A stretch of 64,000 nt of DNA, taken from Bacillus cytotoxicus. Its GTDB lineage: Bacteria; Bacillota; Bacilli; Bacillales; Bacillaceae_G. The notes under the pieces are model-generated. The model saw only the letters and a program-made list of their open reading frames with translations. It made no database searches and was not told the origin of the DNA. Position numbers and translations under genes: made by a program. The stretch covers positions 80,988 through 144,987 of the forward strand of contig NZ_JAMBOP010000008.1 in assembly GCF_023715645.1 (NCBI RefSeq), written 5' to 3'. Below are positions 8,641 through 17,851 of the stretch, in pieces (positions within the stretch are counted from its first letter, which is position 1; each line of letters begins with the position of its first letter).

Positions 8641-9507
8641 CTACTTGAACAGTGACTTAATAAAGTCTATAAAGCCAGAAAATACACCTTTTAACTTATC
8701 TAAAAAGCCTTGACCTTCTTCAGAACCTAAAAACGCTGAAACATGTTCTTTCGCTTTATTTAATTGGTTACTAACTTGATTCCAGTCAATATTTAAGTTT
8801 TTCATTTTGTCAAAGAGTGATACTAAACTATCAAGTTGTTCATCAGTTAATGTAATTCCAAGCTGATCGGCAATCTTTTTAATGAGTGAGCGTAAATCTT
8901 CAGTTGTTTTTGGCTTTTCTTTTGCGATTTCTTCTTTAACTTTTGCAACAAGTTGTACAGCTTTGTCATTTCCGATTTGGTCACCAAGTTTTGCAGTTTG
9001 AACCATTTCTTCATTCGCTACTTTTTTAACTTCTTCTGGAATTTCTTTTTTCGCTGCTGTCTCGTAAGCCTTCATTAAGCCTGTTAAAGCGGCAGTTCCG
9101 GATACTTTAAATGGTGCTGTAATGTAGATATTCGCATCTTTTACACCTGCTGTAATTAATGCGTTTGTATACATTGCATCTGTTACCCAATTGATATTAT
9201 GCGCTTGTACAACAAGACCAGATCCTTTTTTGGTATACGTAATCATAGAAGAAGAAATTGCTTTCGTACCGATTTGAGCGTTTGGTACAACTCCATCTAA
9301 ATATTTATGTTCTTCTGCATTTGATACCGTAATAATTTGCGCATCTTTTGGCGCTTTCATTTCTTGGAGAAGCTGTTGTTTTTGCTGTTCTGATAAGTTT
9401 TCTCCTAATGTAACAATAGACTCTCCCTCAATAATGTCTGCATATGAAGCCGTTGGAATTAAAAAAACCATTACAGCTAATAGCAGTGCTAACAATTTCG
9501 TTTTCAC
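8641..9507 (-). CDS. ypuA: Secreted DUF1002 protein YpuA
   Basis: A 288-residue exported protein of the DUF1002 family, named YpuA in B. subtilis, where it responds to cell-envelope stress; the molecular role is unknown. Residues 1-23 (MKTKLLALLLAVMVFLIPTASYA) form a signal peptide with an AxA-like cleavage site. The rest is acidic and helix-rich, and the C-terminus ends with a hydrophobic GFIDFIKSLFK helix. GGGAGCG precedes the ATG. Its position beside ppiB, ribT and scpAB matches B. subtilis gene order. Confidence 0.88.
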   Translation of the reverse strand: MKTKLLALLLAVMVFLIPTASYADIIEGESIVTLGENLSEQQKQQLLQEMKAPKDAQIITVSNAEEHKYLDGVVPNAQIGTKAISSSMITYTKKGSGLVVQAHNINWVTDAMYTNALITAGVKDANIYITAPFKVSGTAALTGLMKAYETAAKKEIPEEVKKVANEEMVQTAKLGDQIGNDKAVQLVAKVKEEIAKEKPKTTEDLRSLIKKIADQLGITLTDEQLDSLVSLFDKMKNLNIDWNQVSNQLNKAKEHVSAFLGSEEGQGFLDKLKGVFSGFIDFIKSLFK

Positions 9508-9715
9508 GAAAAATCGCTCCCTTTCTCTTTCTGAAATTTTCGGGCAACAAAGTAATTATAGTATATTTTTTGTATTTGTCATCCGTCTTAAGGATGATTT
9601 GTGAAAGAAACAGTAGGATTGTCGGATTTTATAAAGGTTTTCACAATAATATTTTTGTTTATTATAGTGATTGTGGTAATATAAGGCTGAGATTGTTGAA
9701 AGGAGCTTATTATAC

Positions 9716-10153
9716 ATGAAAACTTTAGGATACATATTAATGGAAAACGGTGAAAAAATCGAATTAGAATTTTTCGCAGAAGAAGCACCAAAAACAGTAG
9801 AAAACTTTAGAAAATTAGCTAACGAAGGATTTTATGATGGATTAACATTCCACCGTGTTATTCCTGGTTTCGTATCTCAAGGGGGCTGCCCAATTGGAAA
9901 CGGAACTGGCGGACCAGGCTATTCAATCCCATGTGAAACAGATGGTAATCCTCACAAACATACAGTAGGTGCACTTTCTATGGCGCACGCTGGAAGAAAT
10001 ACTGGAGGAAGCCAATTCTTTGTTGTACATGAACCACAACCGCATTTAGATGGCGTTCATACTGTATTCGGAAAAGCAACAAGCGGCATCGAAACAGTAT
10101 TAAATATGCGTCAAGGCGATGTTATGAAAGAAGTTAAAGTTTGGGAAGAGTAA
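9716..10153 (+). CDS. ppiB: Peptidyl-prolyl cis-trans isomerase (cyclophilin type)
   Basis: A cytosolic cyclophilin of 145 residues that speeds proline isomerisation during folding. The catalytic segment [13 protein letters not shown] contains the active-site arginine, and the sequence [22 protein letters not shown] is characteristic of the family. GAAAGGAGC gives a good ribosome site for ATG 9716. It has no signal peptide. It stands alone between ypuA (divergent) and a repeat. Confidence 0.95.
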   Translation: MKTLGYILMENGEKIELEFFAEEAPKTVENFRKLANEGFYDGLTFHRVIPGFVSQGGCPIGNGTGGPGYSIPCETDGNPHKHTVGALSMAHAGRNTGGSQFFVVHEPQPHLDGVHTVFGKATSGIETVLNMRQGDVMKEVKVWEE

Positions 10154-10221
10154 AATGTAAAGAGGGGGCCAAGTGCTCTCTCTTTTTTCATTTTTAAAAA
10201 TTTGAGTATCTTTTGCACGGT

Positions 10222-10412
10222 TTAAATTTTTTAACATATAAGTTGCTACTATATAAATCTAACTTAACTTTCCAACCCACAAGTCGCAGCCATGTTAAGA
10301 AAAAAAGTAATCTGCTACTTTCTGCCTCTCTTTGTTTGAACATCGTCCGTGGCAGAAAAGGCCCTGCCCGCTTTATGCATGGCTAGAAGCTCTCGCCCAT
10401 CTAAAAATAGTG
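10222..10412 (-). repeat. Degenerate bcr-like repeat (copy 3)
   Basis: Recognisable by GGCCCTGCCCGCTTTATGC and GAAGCTCTCGCCCATC. An extra AAGTCGCAGCCATG segment near the left end suggests an overlapping second fragment. It occupies most of the 470-base gap between ppiB and ribT; the remainder is AT-rich with no gene seen. Confidence 0.75.
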
Positions 10413-10608
10413 GTTTTATATTTACATACGTACAATATAAAACCATTAACATAATATAAATAAAATATCAACATTTGACTTCCTCTGTCCCTCTTTGTAT
10501 GATTATAAAGTTGTTTTTAGGCAAGCCTTCTCAGTAGGTTTGAAATGTTGTAAAATAGACATGATATAAACATGCTGATTAAGGGGATATGATTTGTAAC
10601 TTTTGTAA

Positions 10609-10987
<379 letters not shown>

Positions 10988-10989
<2 letters not shown>

Positions 10990-11026
10990 AGAAAGCAGAG
11001 ATAACCTTATCTCTGCTTTCTCTTTT
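10988..11026. terminator. Bidirectional terminator between ribT and ypuF
   Basis: AGAGAAAGCAGAGATAA pairs with TTATCTCTGCTTTCTCT; a T tract on one side and an A tract on the other serve the two convergent genes. Confidence 0.85.
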
Positions 11027-11525
11027 GTAATTGTATATTTCGTTCGCTAATTACATCTTCACGATTACGGCGGGAGTGTTTATGAATAATATCCTCGCTT
11101 GGAGTAGAAGAAGTCTCTTTCCACGGTAATCCTTTCGTTTTGCATAAGTGTACACATATGTTTTCTAAATTTGAATCAGCAAAAGGAAGAAATAATATTG
11201 TATAAGAATCATGATTACGAATGATATGCAGTCGCTCCTCAATAAGCAATAGTAGTTTCGAATACTCTAAACCTAATGCTTCTATATGTTGTTTTTCATT
11301 CTGTAAAATGAATAGGGCGCTCTTCATCATTCGCTCAGCGCCGTTCCAATTAGAGCGTCTATGGTGATATAAAGCGACAGCAATTTGAATGAGTCCAACC
11401 CAATGCTGTTCTCGTTCTCCGCGTGGTTTTGTTTTCCAATGTTCTTCTAAAACTTCGTGACATTCAAAGTAATCATAATCACTATGAAAATGAATTAAAA
11501 ATTGTATGTATGCTCCGTTATACAT
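11007..11525 (-). CDS. ypuF: DUF309 family protein (YpuF)
   Basis: A 172-residue protein of the DUF309 family, of unknown biochemical function. The signature is the N-terminal YDYFECHEVLEEHWK and QHWVGLIQIAVALYHHRR, with paired histidines and glutamates that look like a metal site. The start at 11525 is set by AGGAGTG just upstream and by the family N-terminus MYNGAYIQF. It is convergent with ribT, whereas B. subtilis ypuF is co-directional, so a local inversion or repeat-linked rearrangement is possible. Confidence 0.82.
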   Translation of the reverse strand: MYNGAYIQFLIHFHSDYDYFECHEVLEEHWKTKPRGEREQHWVGLIQIAVALYHHRRSNWNGAERMMKSALFILQNEKQHIEALGLEYSKLLLLIEERLHIIRNHDSYTILFLPFADSNLENICVHLCKTKGLPWKETSSTPSEDIIHKHSRRNREDVISERNIQLQKRKQR

Positions 11526-11546
11526 GTTTTTCACTCCTATTCCAAA

Positions 11547-11744
11547 TATATGAATCCATTTTGAGTTGTCTACATATAAATTGCTGGTATGCAGAAAAAA
11601 AGGAATCTGCACCCGCTTGCGCTCTCTTGTTTTAACTACGAATGTGGCAGGAAAAGGTCCTGACCGCTTCTATGCATGGCCAGATGCTTTCACCCACCGA
11701 AAAAGAATGGTTTTATGTCGGCTTTTTAATTTTGATTTATATAT
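11547..11744 (-). repeat. bcr-like interspersed repeat (copy 4)
   Basis: Ends ATATGAATCCATTTTGAG and TTTTGATTTATAT; core GGTCCTGACCGCTTCTATG and GCCAGATGCTTTCACCC. It lies directly upstream of ypuF. Confidence 0.87.
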
Positions 11745-11758
11745 TGTAGCATAAATAT

Positions 11759-11789
11759 AAAGCGACTAGAGAGTGCTCTAGCCGCTTTA
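11759..11789 (-). terminator. Terminator of YjcZ-type gene
   Basis: AGCGACTAGAG-agtg-CTCTAGCCGCT hairpin just past the stop codon of the 31-residue gene on the minus strand. Confidence 0.75.
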
Positions 11790-11795
11790 TGTCAG

Positions 11796-11891
11796 TTAGC
11801 AAAAACAAGCTGCGCCGACAATAATTAATAAAATAAACAACACAACTAGTAGAGCGAATCCGCCTTGGAAACCTCCAGCAACATGACCCAT
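11796..11891 (-). CDS. YjcZ-family sporulation microprotein
   Basis: A 31-residue membrane peptide beginning MGHVAGGFQGGF, with a hydrophobic helix (ALLVVLFILLIIVGAA) and ending CFC. This layout (Gly/Phe-rich N-terminus, one helix, C-terminal cysteine) is that of the YjcZ family of small proteins made during sporulation in Bacillus. A strong site, GTAGGAGGT, precedes the ATG and a hairpin follows the gene. Confidence 0.85.
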   Translation of the reverse strand: MGHVAGGFQGGFALLVVLFILLIIVGAACFC

Positions 11892-12060
11892 AGTTTGTAA
11901 CCTCCTACAATGTACTCATTACACTGTCATCATATGAAGGGGATGGGCATTGTGGCCTAGGTATACGTCTATTTTTAATTAATTTTTTGAAAAAGGTTGG
12001 ATAGTGTATGAGTATGCACTATACTTAGGATGTTACAGAAAAAATGTGGTGGGATGATTT

Positions 12061-12792
12061 GTGCAATATAATTTTAAAGTTGAGGCATTTGAAGGCCCTT
12101 TAGATTTACTATTACATTTAATTAATCGTTATGAAATCGATATATATAACATTCCTGTAGCTGAAATTACAGAACAATATTTATCATATATCCATACGAT
12201 GAAGGAATTACAGCTTGATGTTGCAAGTGAATATTTAGTAATGGCTGCGACGCTATTACAAATTAAAAGCAAAATGTTGCTTCCGAAATATGAGGAAGAT
12301 GTAGAGGATAGCAGTGAAGAGTTTATCGAAGATCCTCGGCAAGAGTTAATGGAACGCTTAATTGAGTATAAGAAATATAAGCAAGTTGCTACTCAATTAA
12401 AAGAGAAAGAACAAGAACGAGCGCAGTTATATACAAGGCCTCCTCTTGATTTTATGATGTTTCAAAAAGAAGAGGATGAAAAGCTGCCGATCGACGTTAC
12501 GTTATATGATATGTTAGCAGCGTTTCAAAAACTCATGCGTCGAAAGAAAGTACAGCGGCCAGTAATTGCTACAGTTACTAGGCAGGAAATCCCTATTGAA
12601 CAGCGAATGGGCGATGTTTTAAAGCAATTGGAACGTGCAGGCGGGCGCCAAAGTTTCTACGATTTATTTGTAGATGATGATCGAGATATGGTCGTTGTTA
12701 CATTTTTAGCAATTTTGGAACTCATGAAGCATCAGAAAATTGTCATTGAACAAGAGCATAATTTTGATGAGATCTTTTTAATGAAACAATAG
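12061..12792 (+). CDS. scpA: Segregation and condensation protein A
   Basis: The kleisin subunit of the SMC-ScpAB condensin, which compacts and resolves newly replicated origins. The 243-residue protein begins [19 protein letters not shown], the family hallmark and the contact with the SMC neck. Its C-terminal winged helix ([27 protein letters not shown]) binds the SMC head. GTG 12061 is the start, with GTGGGATG upstream. scpB follows 88 bases after the stop. Confidence 0.95.
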   Translation: MQYNFKVEAFEGPLDLLLHLINRYEIDIYNIPVAEITEQYLSYIHTMKELQLDVASEYLVMAATLLQIKSKMLLPKYEEDVEDSSEEFIEDPRQELMERLIEYKKYKQVATQLKEKEQERAQLYTRPPLDFMMFQKEEDEKLPIDVTLYDMLAAFQKLMRRKKVQRPVIATVTRQEIPIEQRMGDVLKQLERAGGRQSFYDLFVDDDRDMVVVTFLAILELMKHQKIVIEQEHNFDEIFLMKQ

Positions 12793-12880
12793 CTGTAATT
12801 TTTGACCGAACGCAATATATTGTCGTTCGGTCTTTATGACGTATATGGGTACAAAGAACGTGAGAAAGGAGCTTTTATCA

Positions 12881-13453
12881 TTGGATAGACAAGAACAAAA
12901 GGCAGTTGTAGAGGGTCTGCTATTTGTAGCAGGAGATGAAGGAATCTACCCAGAACAAATTGCAAAAGTATTAGAAGTAGAAGGAAAAGATGTCATAAGT
13001 CTTCTAGAAGAACTGCAAGAAGAATATGAACAATTGCACCGAGGATTGCAAATTGTTCAGTTTGCAAAAGTGTATCGTTTTACAACGAAAAAGGAGCATG
13101 CCCCGTATTATCAAAAATTGATGGATGCACCAACAACTGCATCTTTATCGCAAGCAGCATTAGAAACGTTAGCGATTATTGCTTATCGTCAACCGATTAC
13201 AAGAACTGAAATTGAAGAGATTCGTGGTGTAAAAACAGATCGAGCTCTGCAAACGCTTGTGTCTCATTTATTGATTAAAGAAGTAGGGCGTGCAGAAGGG
13301 CCGGGACGTCCTATTTTATACGGCACAACAAAAGAGTTTTTAGATACATTTGCATTACAAACATTAGATGAATTACCTGCTCTGTCAGAAGAAGGCGAGG
13401 GAATGAACGAAGCGGATTTATTCTTTGGTTCTTTACAAGAAGTTTCGAAGTGA
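12881..13453 (+). CDS. scpB: Segregation and condensation protein B
   Basis: The winged-helix dimer partner of ScpA in the SMC complex. The 190-residue form starting at TTG 12881 is preferred to an earlier in-frame ATG because GAAAGGAG lies ten bases upstream and the family N-terminus ([21 protein letters not shown]) begins there. The middle segment [19 protein letters not shown] is strongly conserved in ScpB. Ends with a terminator that overlaps the stop. Confidence 0.95.
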   Translation: MDRQEQKAVVEGLLFVAGDEGIYPEQIAKVLEVEGKDVISLLEELQEEYEQLHRGLQIVQFAKVYRFTTKKEHAPYYQKLMDAPTTASLSQAALETLAIIAYRQPITRTEIEEIRGVKTDRALQTLVSHLLIKEVGRAEGPGRPILYGTTKEFLDTFALQTLDELPALSEEGEGMNEADLFFGSLQEVSK

Positions 13454-13479
13454 AGCTTGGCATTTTGCCAAGCTTTTTT
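13453..13479 (+). terminator. Terminator of scpAB
   Basis: AAGCTTGGC-atttt-GCCAAGCTT followed by a T run. Confidence 0.87.
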
Positions 13480-13529
13480 GTATATGAAATTAAAGCTGCG
13501 TCATACTAAATAGAAAAAGGAGAAGGTGT

Positions 13530-14432
13530 ATGAAAGATGTGCGTATCGCTCTTTTTCTAATTTCGGCAGTATTCTGTATAACTTTAAATAGTGTAAATCC
13601 TATACGTCAGTATGCTTCTATACATATGGCTTCCTCCTTTTCAAGTCAGCGTACGCATTTAGGTAAGATGACTGTAAGTTTTTTAAGAGTTGGGCAAGGT
13701 GACGCAACGATTATTACTTTACCAAATGGAAAGACAATTTTAATTGATGGTGGTCCGTATGAGGCCGGAGAGCTTATTATAGAGAAATTAATTAAAAAGG
13801 GGATTAAACGCTTAGATGTTGTTATCGGTACACATCCTGATATGGATCATATCGGAGGGCTAATTCCAATTATTGAACAAATGCCAGTCTCACTTGTGCT
13901 AGATAGTGGGAAATTATATAGTTCATTTACATATCATTCGTATATAAGAAGTATTAAAAAAAGAGGAGTCCCATTTTTACGTGTAAAGGAAGAGCAATAT
14001 ATTCCATTAGATCCCCATATTTCTGTTCAAGTATTAAATGATGGAAAAACAAAACGAGAAAATAATGAGTCATCTATCGTATTGAAAATTCGTTATGGTA
14101 AGGCTGACTTCTTATTCATGGGGGATGCTGATACACATACAGAGGAAGAAATTATGAATAAATACGATGTGCATGCAGATATATTAAAAGTCGGCCATCA
14201 TGGCTCATATACTTCAACGAGTGAACAGTTTATAACAGCTGTTGCACCACAGTTTGCCATTATTTCATATGATAAAAAGAATACGTATGGTCATCCACAT
14301 CGAAGTGTGGTGAAACGATTATATCGGCATGGAGTGACTGTACATACTACCGTGAAAAAAGATGTTGAAATTGAAACAGATGGTGAGTGCATCATATTTC
14401 AGCATCAGTTACCTTTGCCGTTGTTAAAATAG
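13530..14432 (+). CDS. ComEC/Rec2-type metallo-beta-lactamase-fold hydrolase (stand-alone)
   Basis: A 300-residue protein with a short N-terminal hydrophobic segment, so probably exported or membrane-anchored. It is followed by a metallo-hydrolase domain like the C-terminal nuclease-like domain of ComEC. The metal motif is THPDMDHIGG (HxDxDH form, near residue 110). A second ligand region is FLFMGDAD, and GHHGSYTSTS lies further on. It lacks the ComEC channel, so a direct DNA-uptake role is not implied; a phosphodiesterase or nuclease activity is an inference. AAAGGAGAAGG precedes the ATG. Confidence 0.8.
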   Translation: MKDVRIALFLISAVFCITLNSVNPIRQYASIHMASSFSSQRTHLGKMTVSFLRVGQGDATIITLPNGKTILIDGGPYEAGELIIEKLIKKGIKRLDVVIGTHPDMDHIGGLIPIIEQMPVSLVLDSGKLYSSFTYHSYIRSIKKRGVPFLRVKEEQYIPLDPHISVQVLNDGKTKRENNESSIVLKIRYGKADFLFMGDADTHTEEEIMNKYDVHADILKVGHHGSYTSTSEQFITAVAPQFAIISYDKKNTYGHPHRSVVKRLYRHGVTVHTTVKKDVEIETDGECIIFQHQLPLPLLK

Positions 14433-14439
14433 TGTAGAA

Positions 14440-14601
14440 AATATAAGTTAAACAGATATAAAAACCTTCTTTTTTAGGGGGGGATGAGAGCGTCTGGCCG
14501 CGTATAGTAGCGGTCAGTTCTTTTTTCTGCCACATGCCATGTTGAAAACAAAGGAGAGGACGAGTGTGGATTAAGTTGTATTGCTGCATAGCGGCGATCA
14601 A
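14440..14601 (+). repeat. bcr-like interspersed repeat (copy 5)
   Basis: Core GAGAGCGTCTGGCCGCG and AGTAGCGGTCAG, right end GCTGCATAGCGGCGATC. It sits between the hydrolase gene and the nag promoter. Confidence 0.82.
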
Positions 14602-14708
14602 AGTAATTATTGACTATTTCCTTTTGAATCTATTCCTTTGAATAAATAATATTATAATTAGAGAAGAAAAATGAATTGATTTTTTCGTTTATTGCAAATC
14701 CGACTTAA

Positions 14709-14742
14709 ATGTATAGACAACTATTCGTGCTTATATTATGAT
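14709..14742 (+). promoter_or_regulatory. nagA promoter with overlapping NagR-type operator
   Basis: TAGACA (14714-14719), 17 bases and TATGAT (14737-14742) form a sigma-A promoter. The sequence ATGTATAGACAACTAT around the -35 resembles the palindromic TATAGACAA-type sites of NagR/YvoA; a second half-site, GTAGACAA, lies about 30 bases downstream. Repression by the nagR product of this operon is the likely control. Confidence 0.55.
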
Positions 14743-14801
14743 GGAAGTAGACAAAAGGATAATAATACAAGTAGGGATTACACGGGAAAGGATCGATGGA
14801 A

Positions 14802-15944
14802 ATGAAAACGCAAGTTGTCATCAATGCTAAAATTTATACAGGGCGTGAAGTGTTAGAAAGTGGTTTTATTCGTTACACAGATCAAATTCAAGAACTTGGA
14901 TTGATGGCTCAGTATGTACCACAAGAAAATGAAACGGTTCATGATATAAAAGGAAATATAGTCATTCCAGGTATGATTGATATTCATATACACGGTGGAT
15001 ACGATATTGATGCAATGGATGCAAATAGCGACGGATTAGTAACCCTCGGTAAACAGATGTTACAAGAAGGGGTTACAACTTTCTTTCCAACAACAATGAC
15101 ACAGTCTCCTGAAGCAATTGAAGCGGCGCTGAACACTGCAAAAGAAGCAAGGGAAAAAGGTGCACATTTCGAATATATTCATTTAGAAGGCCCATATGTT
15201 TCAAAAAAACGTGCAGGTGCACAGCCGCGGGAATATATTGTCCCTGCAAATATTGCGCAATTTAAGCAATGGCAAACGACAAGCGGGAATTTAATTAAAC
15301 TCGTAACATATGCTCCAGAAGAAGAAGGTGCGCGTGAGTTTGAAGAATACCTCGCAGAAACGGATGTCATCGGTACAATTGGACATACAGATGCAACGAA
15401 TGAACAATTAATTGGGAGAAACATTACACATGCAACGCACCTTTATAATCAAATGCGTGGTTTACATCACCGTGAGCCAGGTGTAGTTGGTCATGTGTTA
15501 TTAAATCCAGATGTAATGGTCGAAGTAATTACAGATGGCATTCATATTCACCCAGATATGGTGAAATTGGCATATAGATTAAAAGGCGCTAAAAAAATGA
15601 GTGTCATTACGGATGCGATGCGTGCAAAAGGGTTAGTGGATGGATTATATGAACTTGGTGGACAACCGGTTATCGTAAAAGACGGTAGCGCACGATTAGA
15701 AGATGGGACATTAGCAGGCAGTATTTTGAAAATGGACGAAGCATTGCGTAACGTAATAGCGTTTACTGGATGCTCCATTGAAGAAGCTGTTCTTATGACA
15801 TCGGTGAACCAAGCGGAAGAATTTGGTTTAGTAAATAAGGGAGCTTTAGAAAAAGGGAAAAATGCTGATTTTGTAATTATGTCTAAAGATTTATATGTAC
15901 AAGACACAATTCGATTAGGGATTCATCTGAAAGGGGGGGAATAA
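14802..15944 (+). CDS. nagA: N-acetylglucosamine-6-phosphate deacetylase
   Basis: Converts GlcNAc-6-phosphate to glucosamine-6-phosphate and acetate in amino-sugar breakdown and wall recycling. The 380-residue amidohydrolase has the metal motif IDIHIHGGYD, the glutamate in HLEGPYVS, histidines in GTIGHTDAT and ATHLYNQM, and the catalytic aspartate in SVITDAMRAKG. ATG 14802 fits the spacing from GGGAAAGGA better than an ATG six bases earlier. It looks fully intact, but the next enzyme of the pathway (NagB) is destroyed in this genome. Confidence 0.95.
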   Translation: MKTQVVINAKIYTGREVLESGFIRYTDQIQELGLMAQYVPQENETVHDIKGNIVIPGMIDIHIHGGYDIDAMDANSDGLVTLGKQMLQEGVTTFFPTTMTQSPEAIEAALNTAKEAREKGAHFEYIHLEGPYVSKKRAGAQPREYIVPANIAQFKQWQTTSGNLIKLVTYAPEEEGAREFEEYLAETDVIGTIGHTDATNEQLIGRNITHATHLYNQMRGLHHREPGVVGHVLLNPDVMVEVITDGIHIHPDMVKLAYRLKGAKKMSVITDAMRAKGLVDGLYELGGQPVIVKDGSARLEDGTLAGSILKMDEALRNVIAFTGCSIEEAVLMTSVNQAEEFGLVNKGALEKGKNADFVIMSKDLYVQDTIRLGIHLKGGE

Positions 15945-16184
15945 ATGAATATCATTGTTGTAAAAACTCCAGAAGAATTAGCAGAAGCGGTTAAGGAAAT
16001 GCTACAAGGGAAAGTAAGTGAAGGGTGTCCGGCTACAGTTTTACAACATCATCCAAATGTAACCGTAATCGCAGATCAAGAAGCTCTATCTTTATGCAGT
16101 GAGGCGATTGCTGATGAATATCGATAAGTATTCACCATTTCCGATCTATTATCAGATTCAGGAGTGGGTGAAGCAACTAATTGA
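15945..16184 (+). pseudogene. nagB: Glucosamine-6-phosphate deaminase, internally deleted
   Basis: Only the first ~15 residues of NagB ([15 protein letters not shown]) and its last ~70 (from [10 protein letters not shown] through [21 protein letters not shown]) remain, joined in frame at the DNA string GCAGAAGC. Intact NagB is about 262 residues, so roughly 180 residues are gone, including the catalytic aspartate and histidine region. A second lesion is a TAA at 16125-16127; the original tail ([11 protein letters not shown]) can still be read behind it to a TGA at 16182. The start codon follows the nagA stop directly and the 3' end overlaps nagR. A 60-residue fragment could be translated but cannot be an active enzyme. 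Confidence 0.93.
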
Positions 16185-16845
16185 AGCCGGTGAATGGAAG
16201 CCGGGAGATAAAATTCCATCTGAAAATGAATTATGTGATAAGTTTGAAGTAAGTCGAATGACAATCAGACAGGCCATTAATAACTTAGTTGAACAAGGGT
16301 ATATACATCGAAAACGTGGAATTGGGACTTTTGTACAACTTCCGAAGGTTGAACAAAAGTTGCAAGGTATGACAGGATTTACAGAGGATATGCTCTCTCG
16401 TGGAATGAAACCAAGTAGCGTATTATTAAGCTTTAACCTTGTTCCAGCTACAGCTGAAATAGCAAAGAAGCTTGGAATTCAAGCGGAAGAATCGGTTTAC
16501 GAGGTGAGACGTATTCGTCTAGCTGATGAAGAACCAATTGCGTTTGAGACAACCTATTTGTCACCATCTCTTGTAGAAGATATTAATGAAGAAATTTTGC
16601 AGCAATCATTGTATGAGCACTTAGAAGAAAAACTAGGCTTTAAGCTCATTCGTGCTACGCAATCTATTGAAGCATCTATGGCAACGGATGAAGAAGCAGA
16701 GTATCTTCATATTCCGAATAAAGCACCGGTACTTGTCATGAGACAATGGTCATATGCAGAAGGCGAGCTGCCATTAGAATATGTAAAGTGTATTTACAGA
16801 GGAGATCGCTATAAGTTTATAACGAATATTTCACGCAATAAGTAA
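16114..16845 (+). CDS. nagR: GntR/HutC-family repressor of amino-sugar genes NagR
   Basis: A 243-residue repressor with an N-terminal winged helix ([22 protein letters not shown], read in two parts) and a C-terminal UTRA effector domain (about residues 95-235). In B. subtilis the orthologue YvoA/NagR senses glucosamine-6-phosphate and GlcNAc-6-phosphate. ATG 16114 lies inside the 3' end of the nagB relic and follows GAGG. The reading frame is intact, so selection on nagR may explain why the 3' end of nagB is still recognisable. Confidence 0.93.
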   Translation: MNIDKYSPFPIYYQIQEWVKQLIEAGEWKPGDKIPSENELCDKFEVSRMTIRQAINNLVEQGYIHRKRGIGTFVQLPKVEQKLQGMTGFTEDMLSRGMKPSSVLLSFNLVPATAEIAKKLGIQAEESVYEVRRIRLADEEPIAFETTYLSPSLVEDINEEILQQSLYEHLEEKLGFKLIRATQSIEASMATDEEAEYLHIPNKAPVLVMRQWSYAEGELPLEYVKCIYRGDRYKFITNISRNK

Positions 16846-16858
16846 AAGTAGGGAAATA

Positions 16859-16898
16859 AAAATACGACTCATCCTTACAAGGAAGGAGTCGTATTTTT
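16859..16898. terminator. Bidirectional terminator between nagR and HAD gene
   Basis: AAATACGACTC pairs with GAGTCGTATTT around a TCCTT/AGGA inner stem; A and T tracts flank both sides. Confidence 0.85.
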
Positions 16899-17690
16899 AT
16901 GTTCTTTATTATAACGAAGAAGATATTCAATTGCATCTTTGACAGAGGGAACAATATGTGATGCATGCTGCTTTACTTCATCGTCTGCACCCGCCATCGC
17001 AAAGCTATGAGGTGTTAAAGCGAACATAGGGATATCATTATAGGAATCACCAATGCAAGCTACTTCATTAGGCTCAATATTAAATTCCTTTAATAAAATG
17101 GAAATAGCGGAACCTTTGCTGATATTAGGGGGCATTACATCTAAACATTGTTCGGCAGAAATAAAAGTACTTACTTTTCCTTTGAAATTTTCCTCAATTT
17201 TCTTTTGAAGAATAATCAAATCTTCTTTTGTACCACCGACTGAAATTTTATTTGGGAAAATGGTTTTATCAATTTGTTTTAGTAAGCTTGGTTCTTCAAC
17301 GGAAGTCATTTTTATCTGCTTTTCGAGTTCATGAATAAATGGTGTTTTTTCCTCGATGTAATAATTATATTCATCACTTACATAACGAAAGAATGGTTCG
17401 GTATTTGTTAGAGACAACAGTTCGGGTAAAATAGTGGAATCGAAAGTTGCTGATAAGAGTTGCTTATTTTCGTGTGTATATACAAATACACCGTTCACAC
17501 TAATACGATGAAAATTTATATCAACTTTGTTCATTAAATCGGCAATTTCATTATCAAGTCTTCCGGATGCAAAACAAAGAATTATATTTTGATCAGCGAG
17601 GCTACAGAGTGCATCTACATCTTGGTTATCGATTACACCGCCGTGTTGCATCATTGTGCCATCGATATCGCTTATAAACATTTTAATCAT
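16875..17690 (-). CDS. Cof-type HAD-superfamily phosphatase
   Basis: A 271-residue HAD IIB phosphatase with motif I FISDIDGTMM, motif II region CFASGR, the lysine in NISKGSAISIL and motif IV GDSYNDIPMF. AAAAAGGAGCC precedes the ATG at 17690. It is a paralogue of the protein at 7628-8413 and shares the closing segment FALTPHSFAMAGA in modified form. It lies between the amino-sugar and glucose PTS genes, so a sugar-phosphate substrate is plausible but unproven. Confidence 0.87.
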   Translation of the reverse strand: MIKMFISDIDGTMMQHGGVIDNQDVDALCSLADQNIILCFASGRLDNEIADLMNKVDINFHRISVNGVFVYTHENKQLLSATFDSTILPELLSLTNTEPFFRYVSDEYNYYIEEKTPFIHELEKQIKMTSVEEPSLLKQIDKTIFPNKISVGGTKEDLIILQKKIEENFKGKVSTFISAEQCLDVMPPNISKGSAISILLKEFNIEPNEVACIGDSYNDIPMFALTPHSFAMAGADDEVKQHASHIVPSVKDAIEYLLRYNKEHKNTTPSL

Positions 17691-17851
17691 GATGGGCTCC
17701 TTTTTATTAGACGTATGCCTTTACATTATACGCATCTCGTACATTCATGTCTAAAAATTGACTTTTCTAAAATGGTAGATGTTTTACATTGACGGAAAAT
17801 AAGGTTGTTCTGTAACATGAAAGTAGACGTTTTATGTGCAGGGGGGGTTGT

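Noticed and set aside
15945-16127. 60-residue frame after nagA as a new small protein
   Set aside because: Both halves match the two ends of NagB, and the original tail is readable after the stop.
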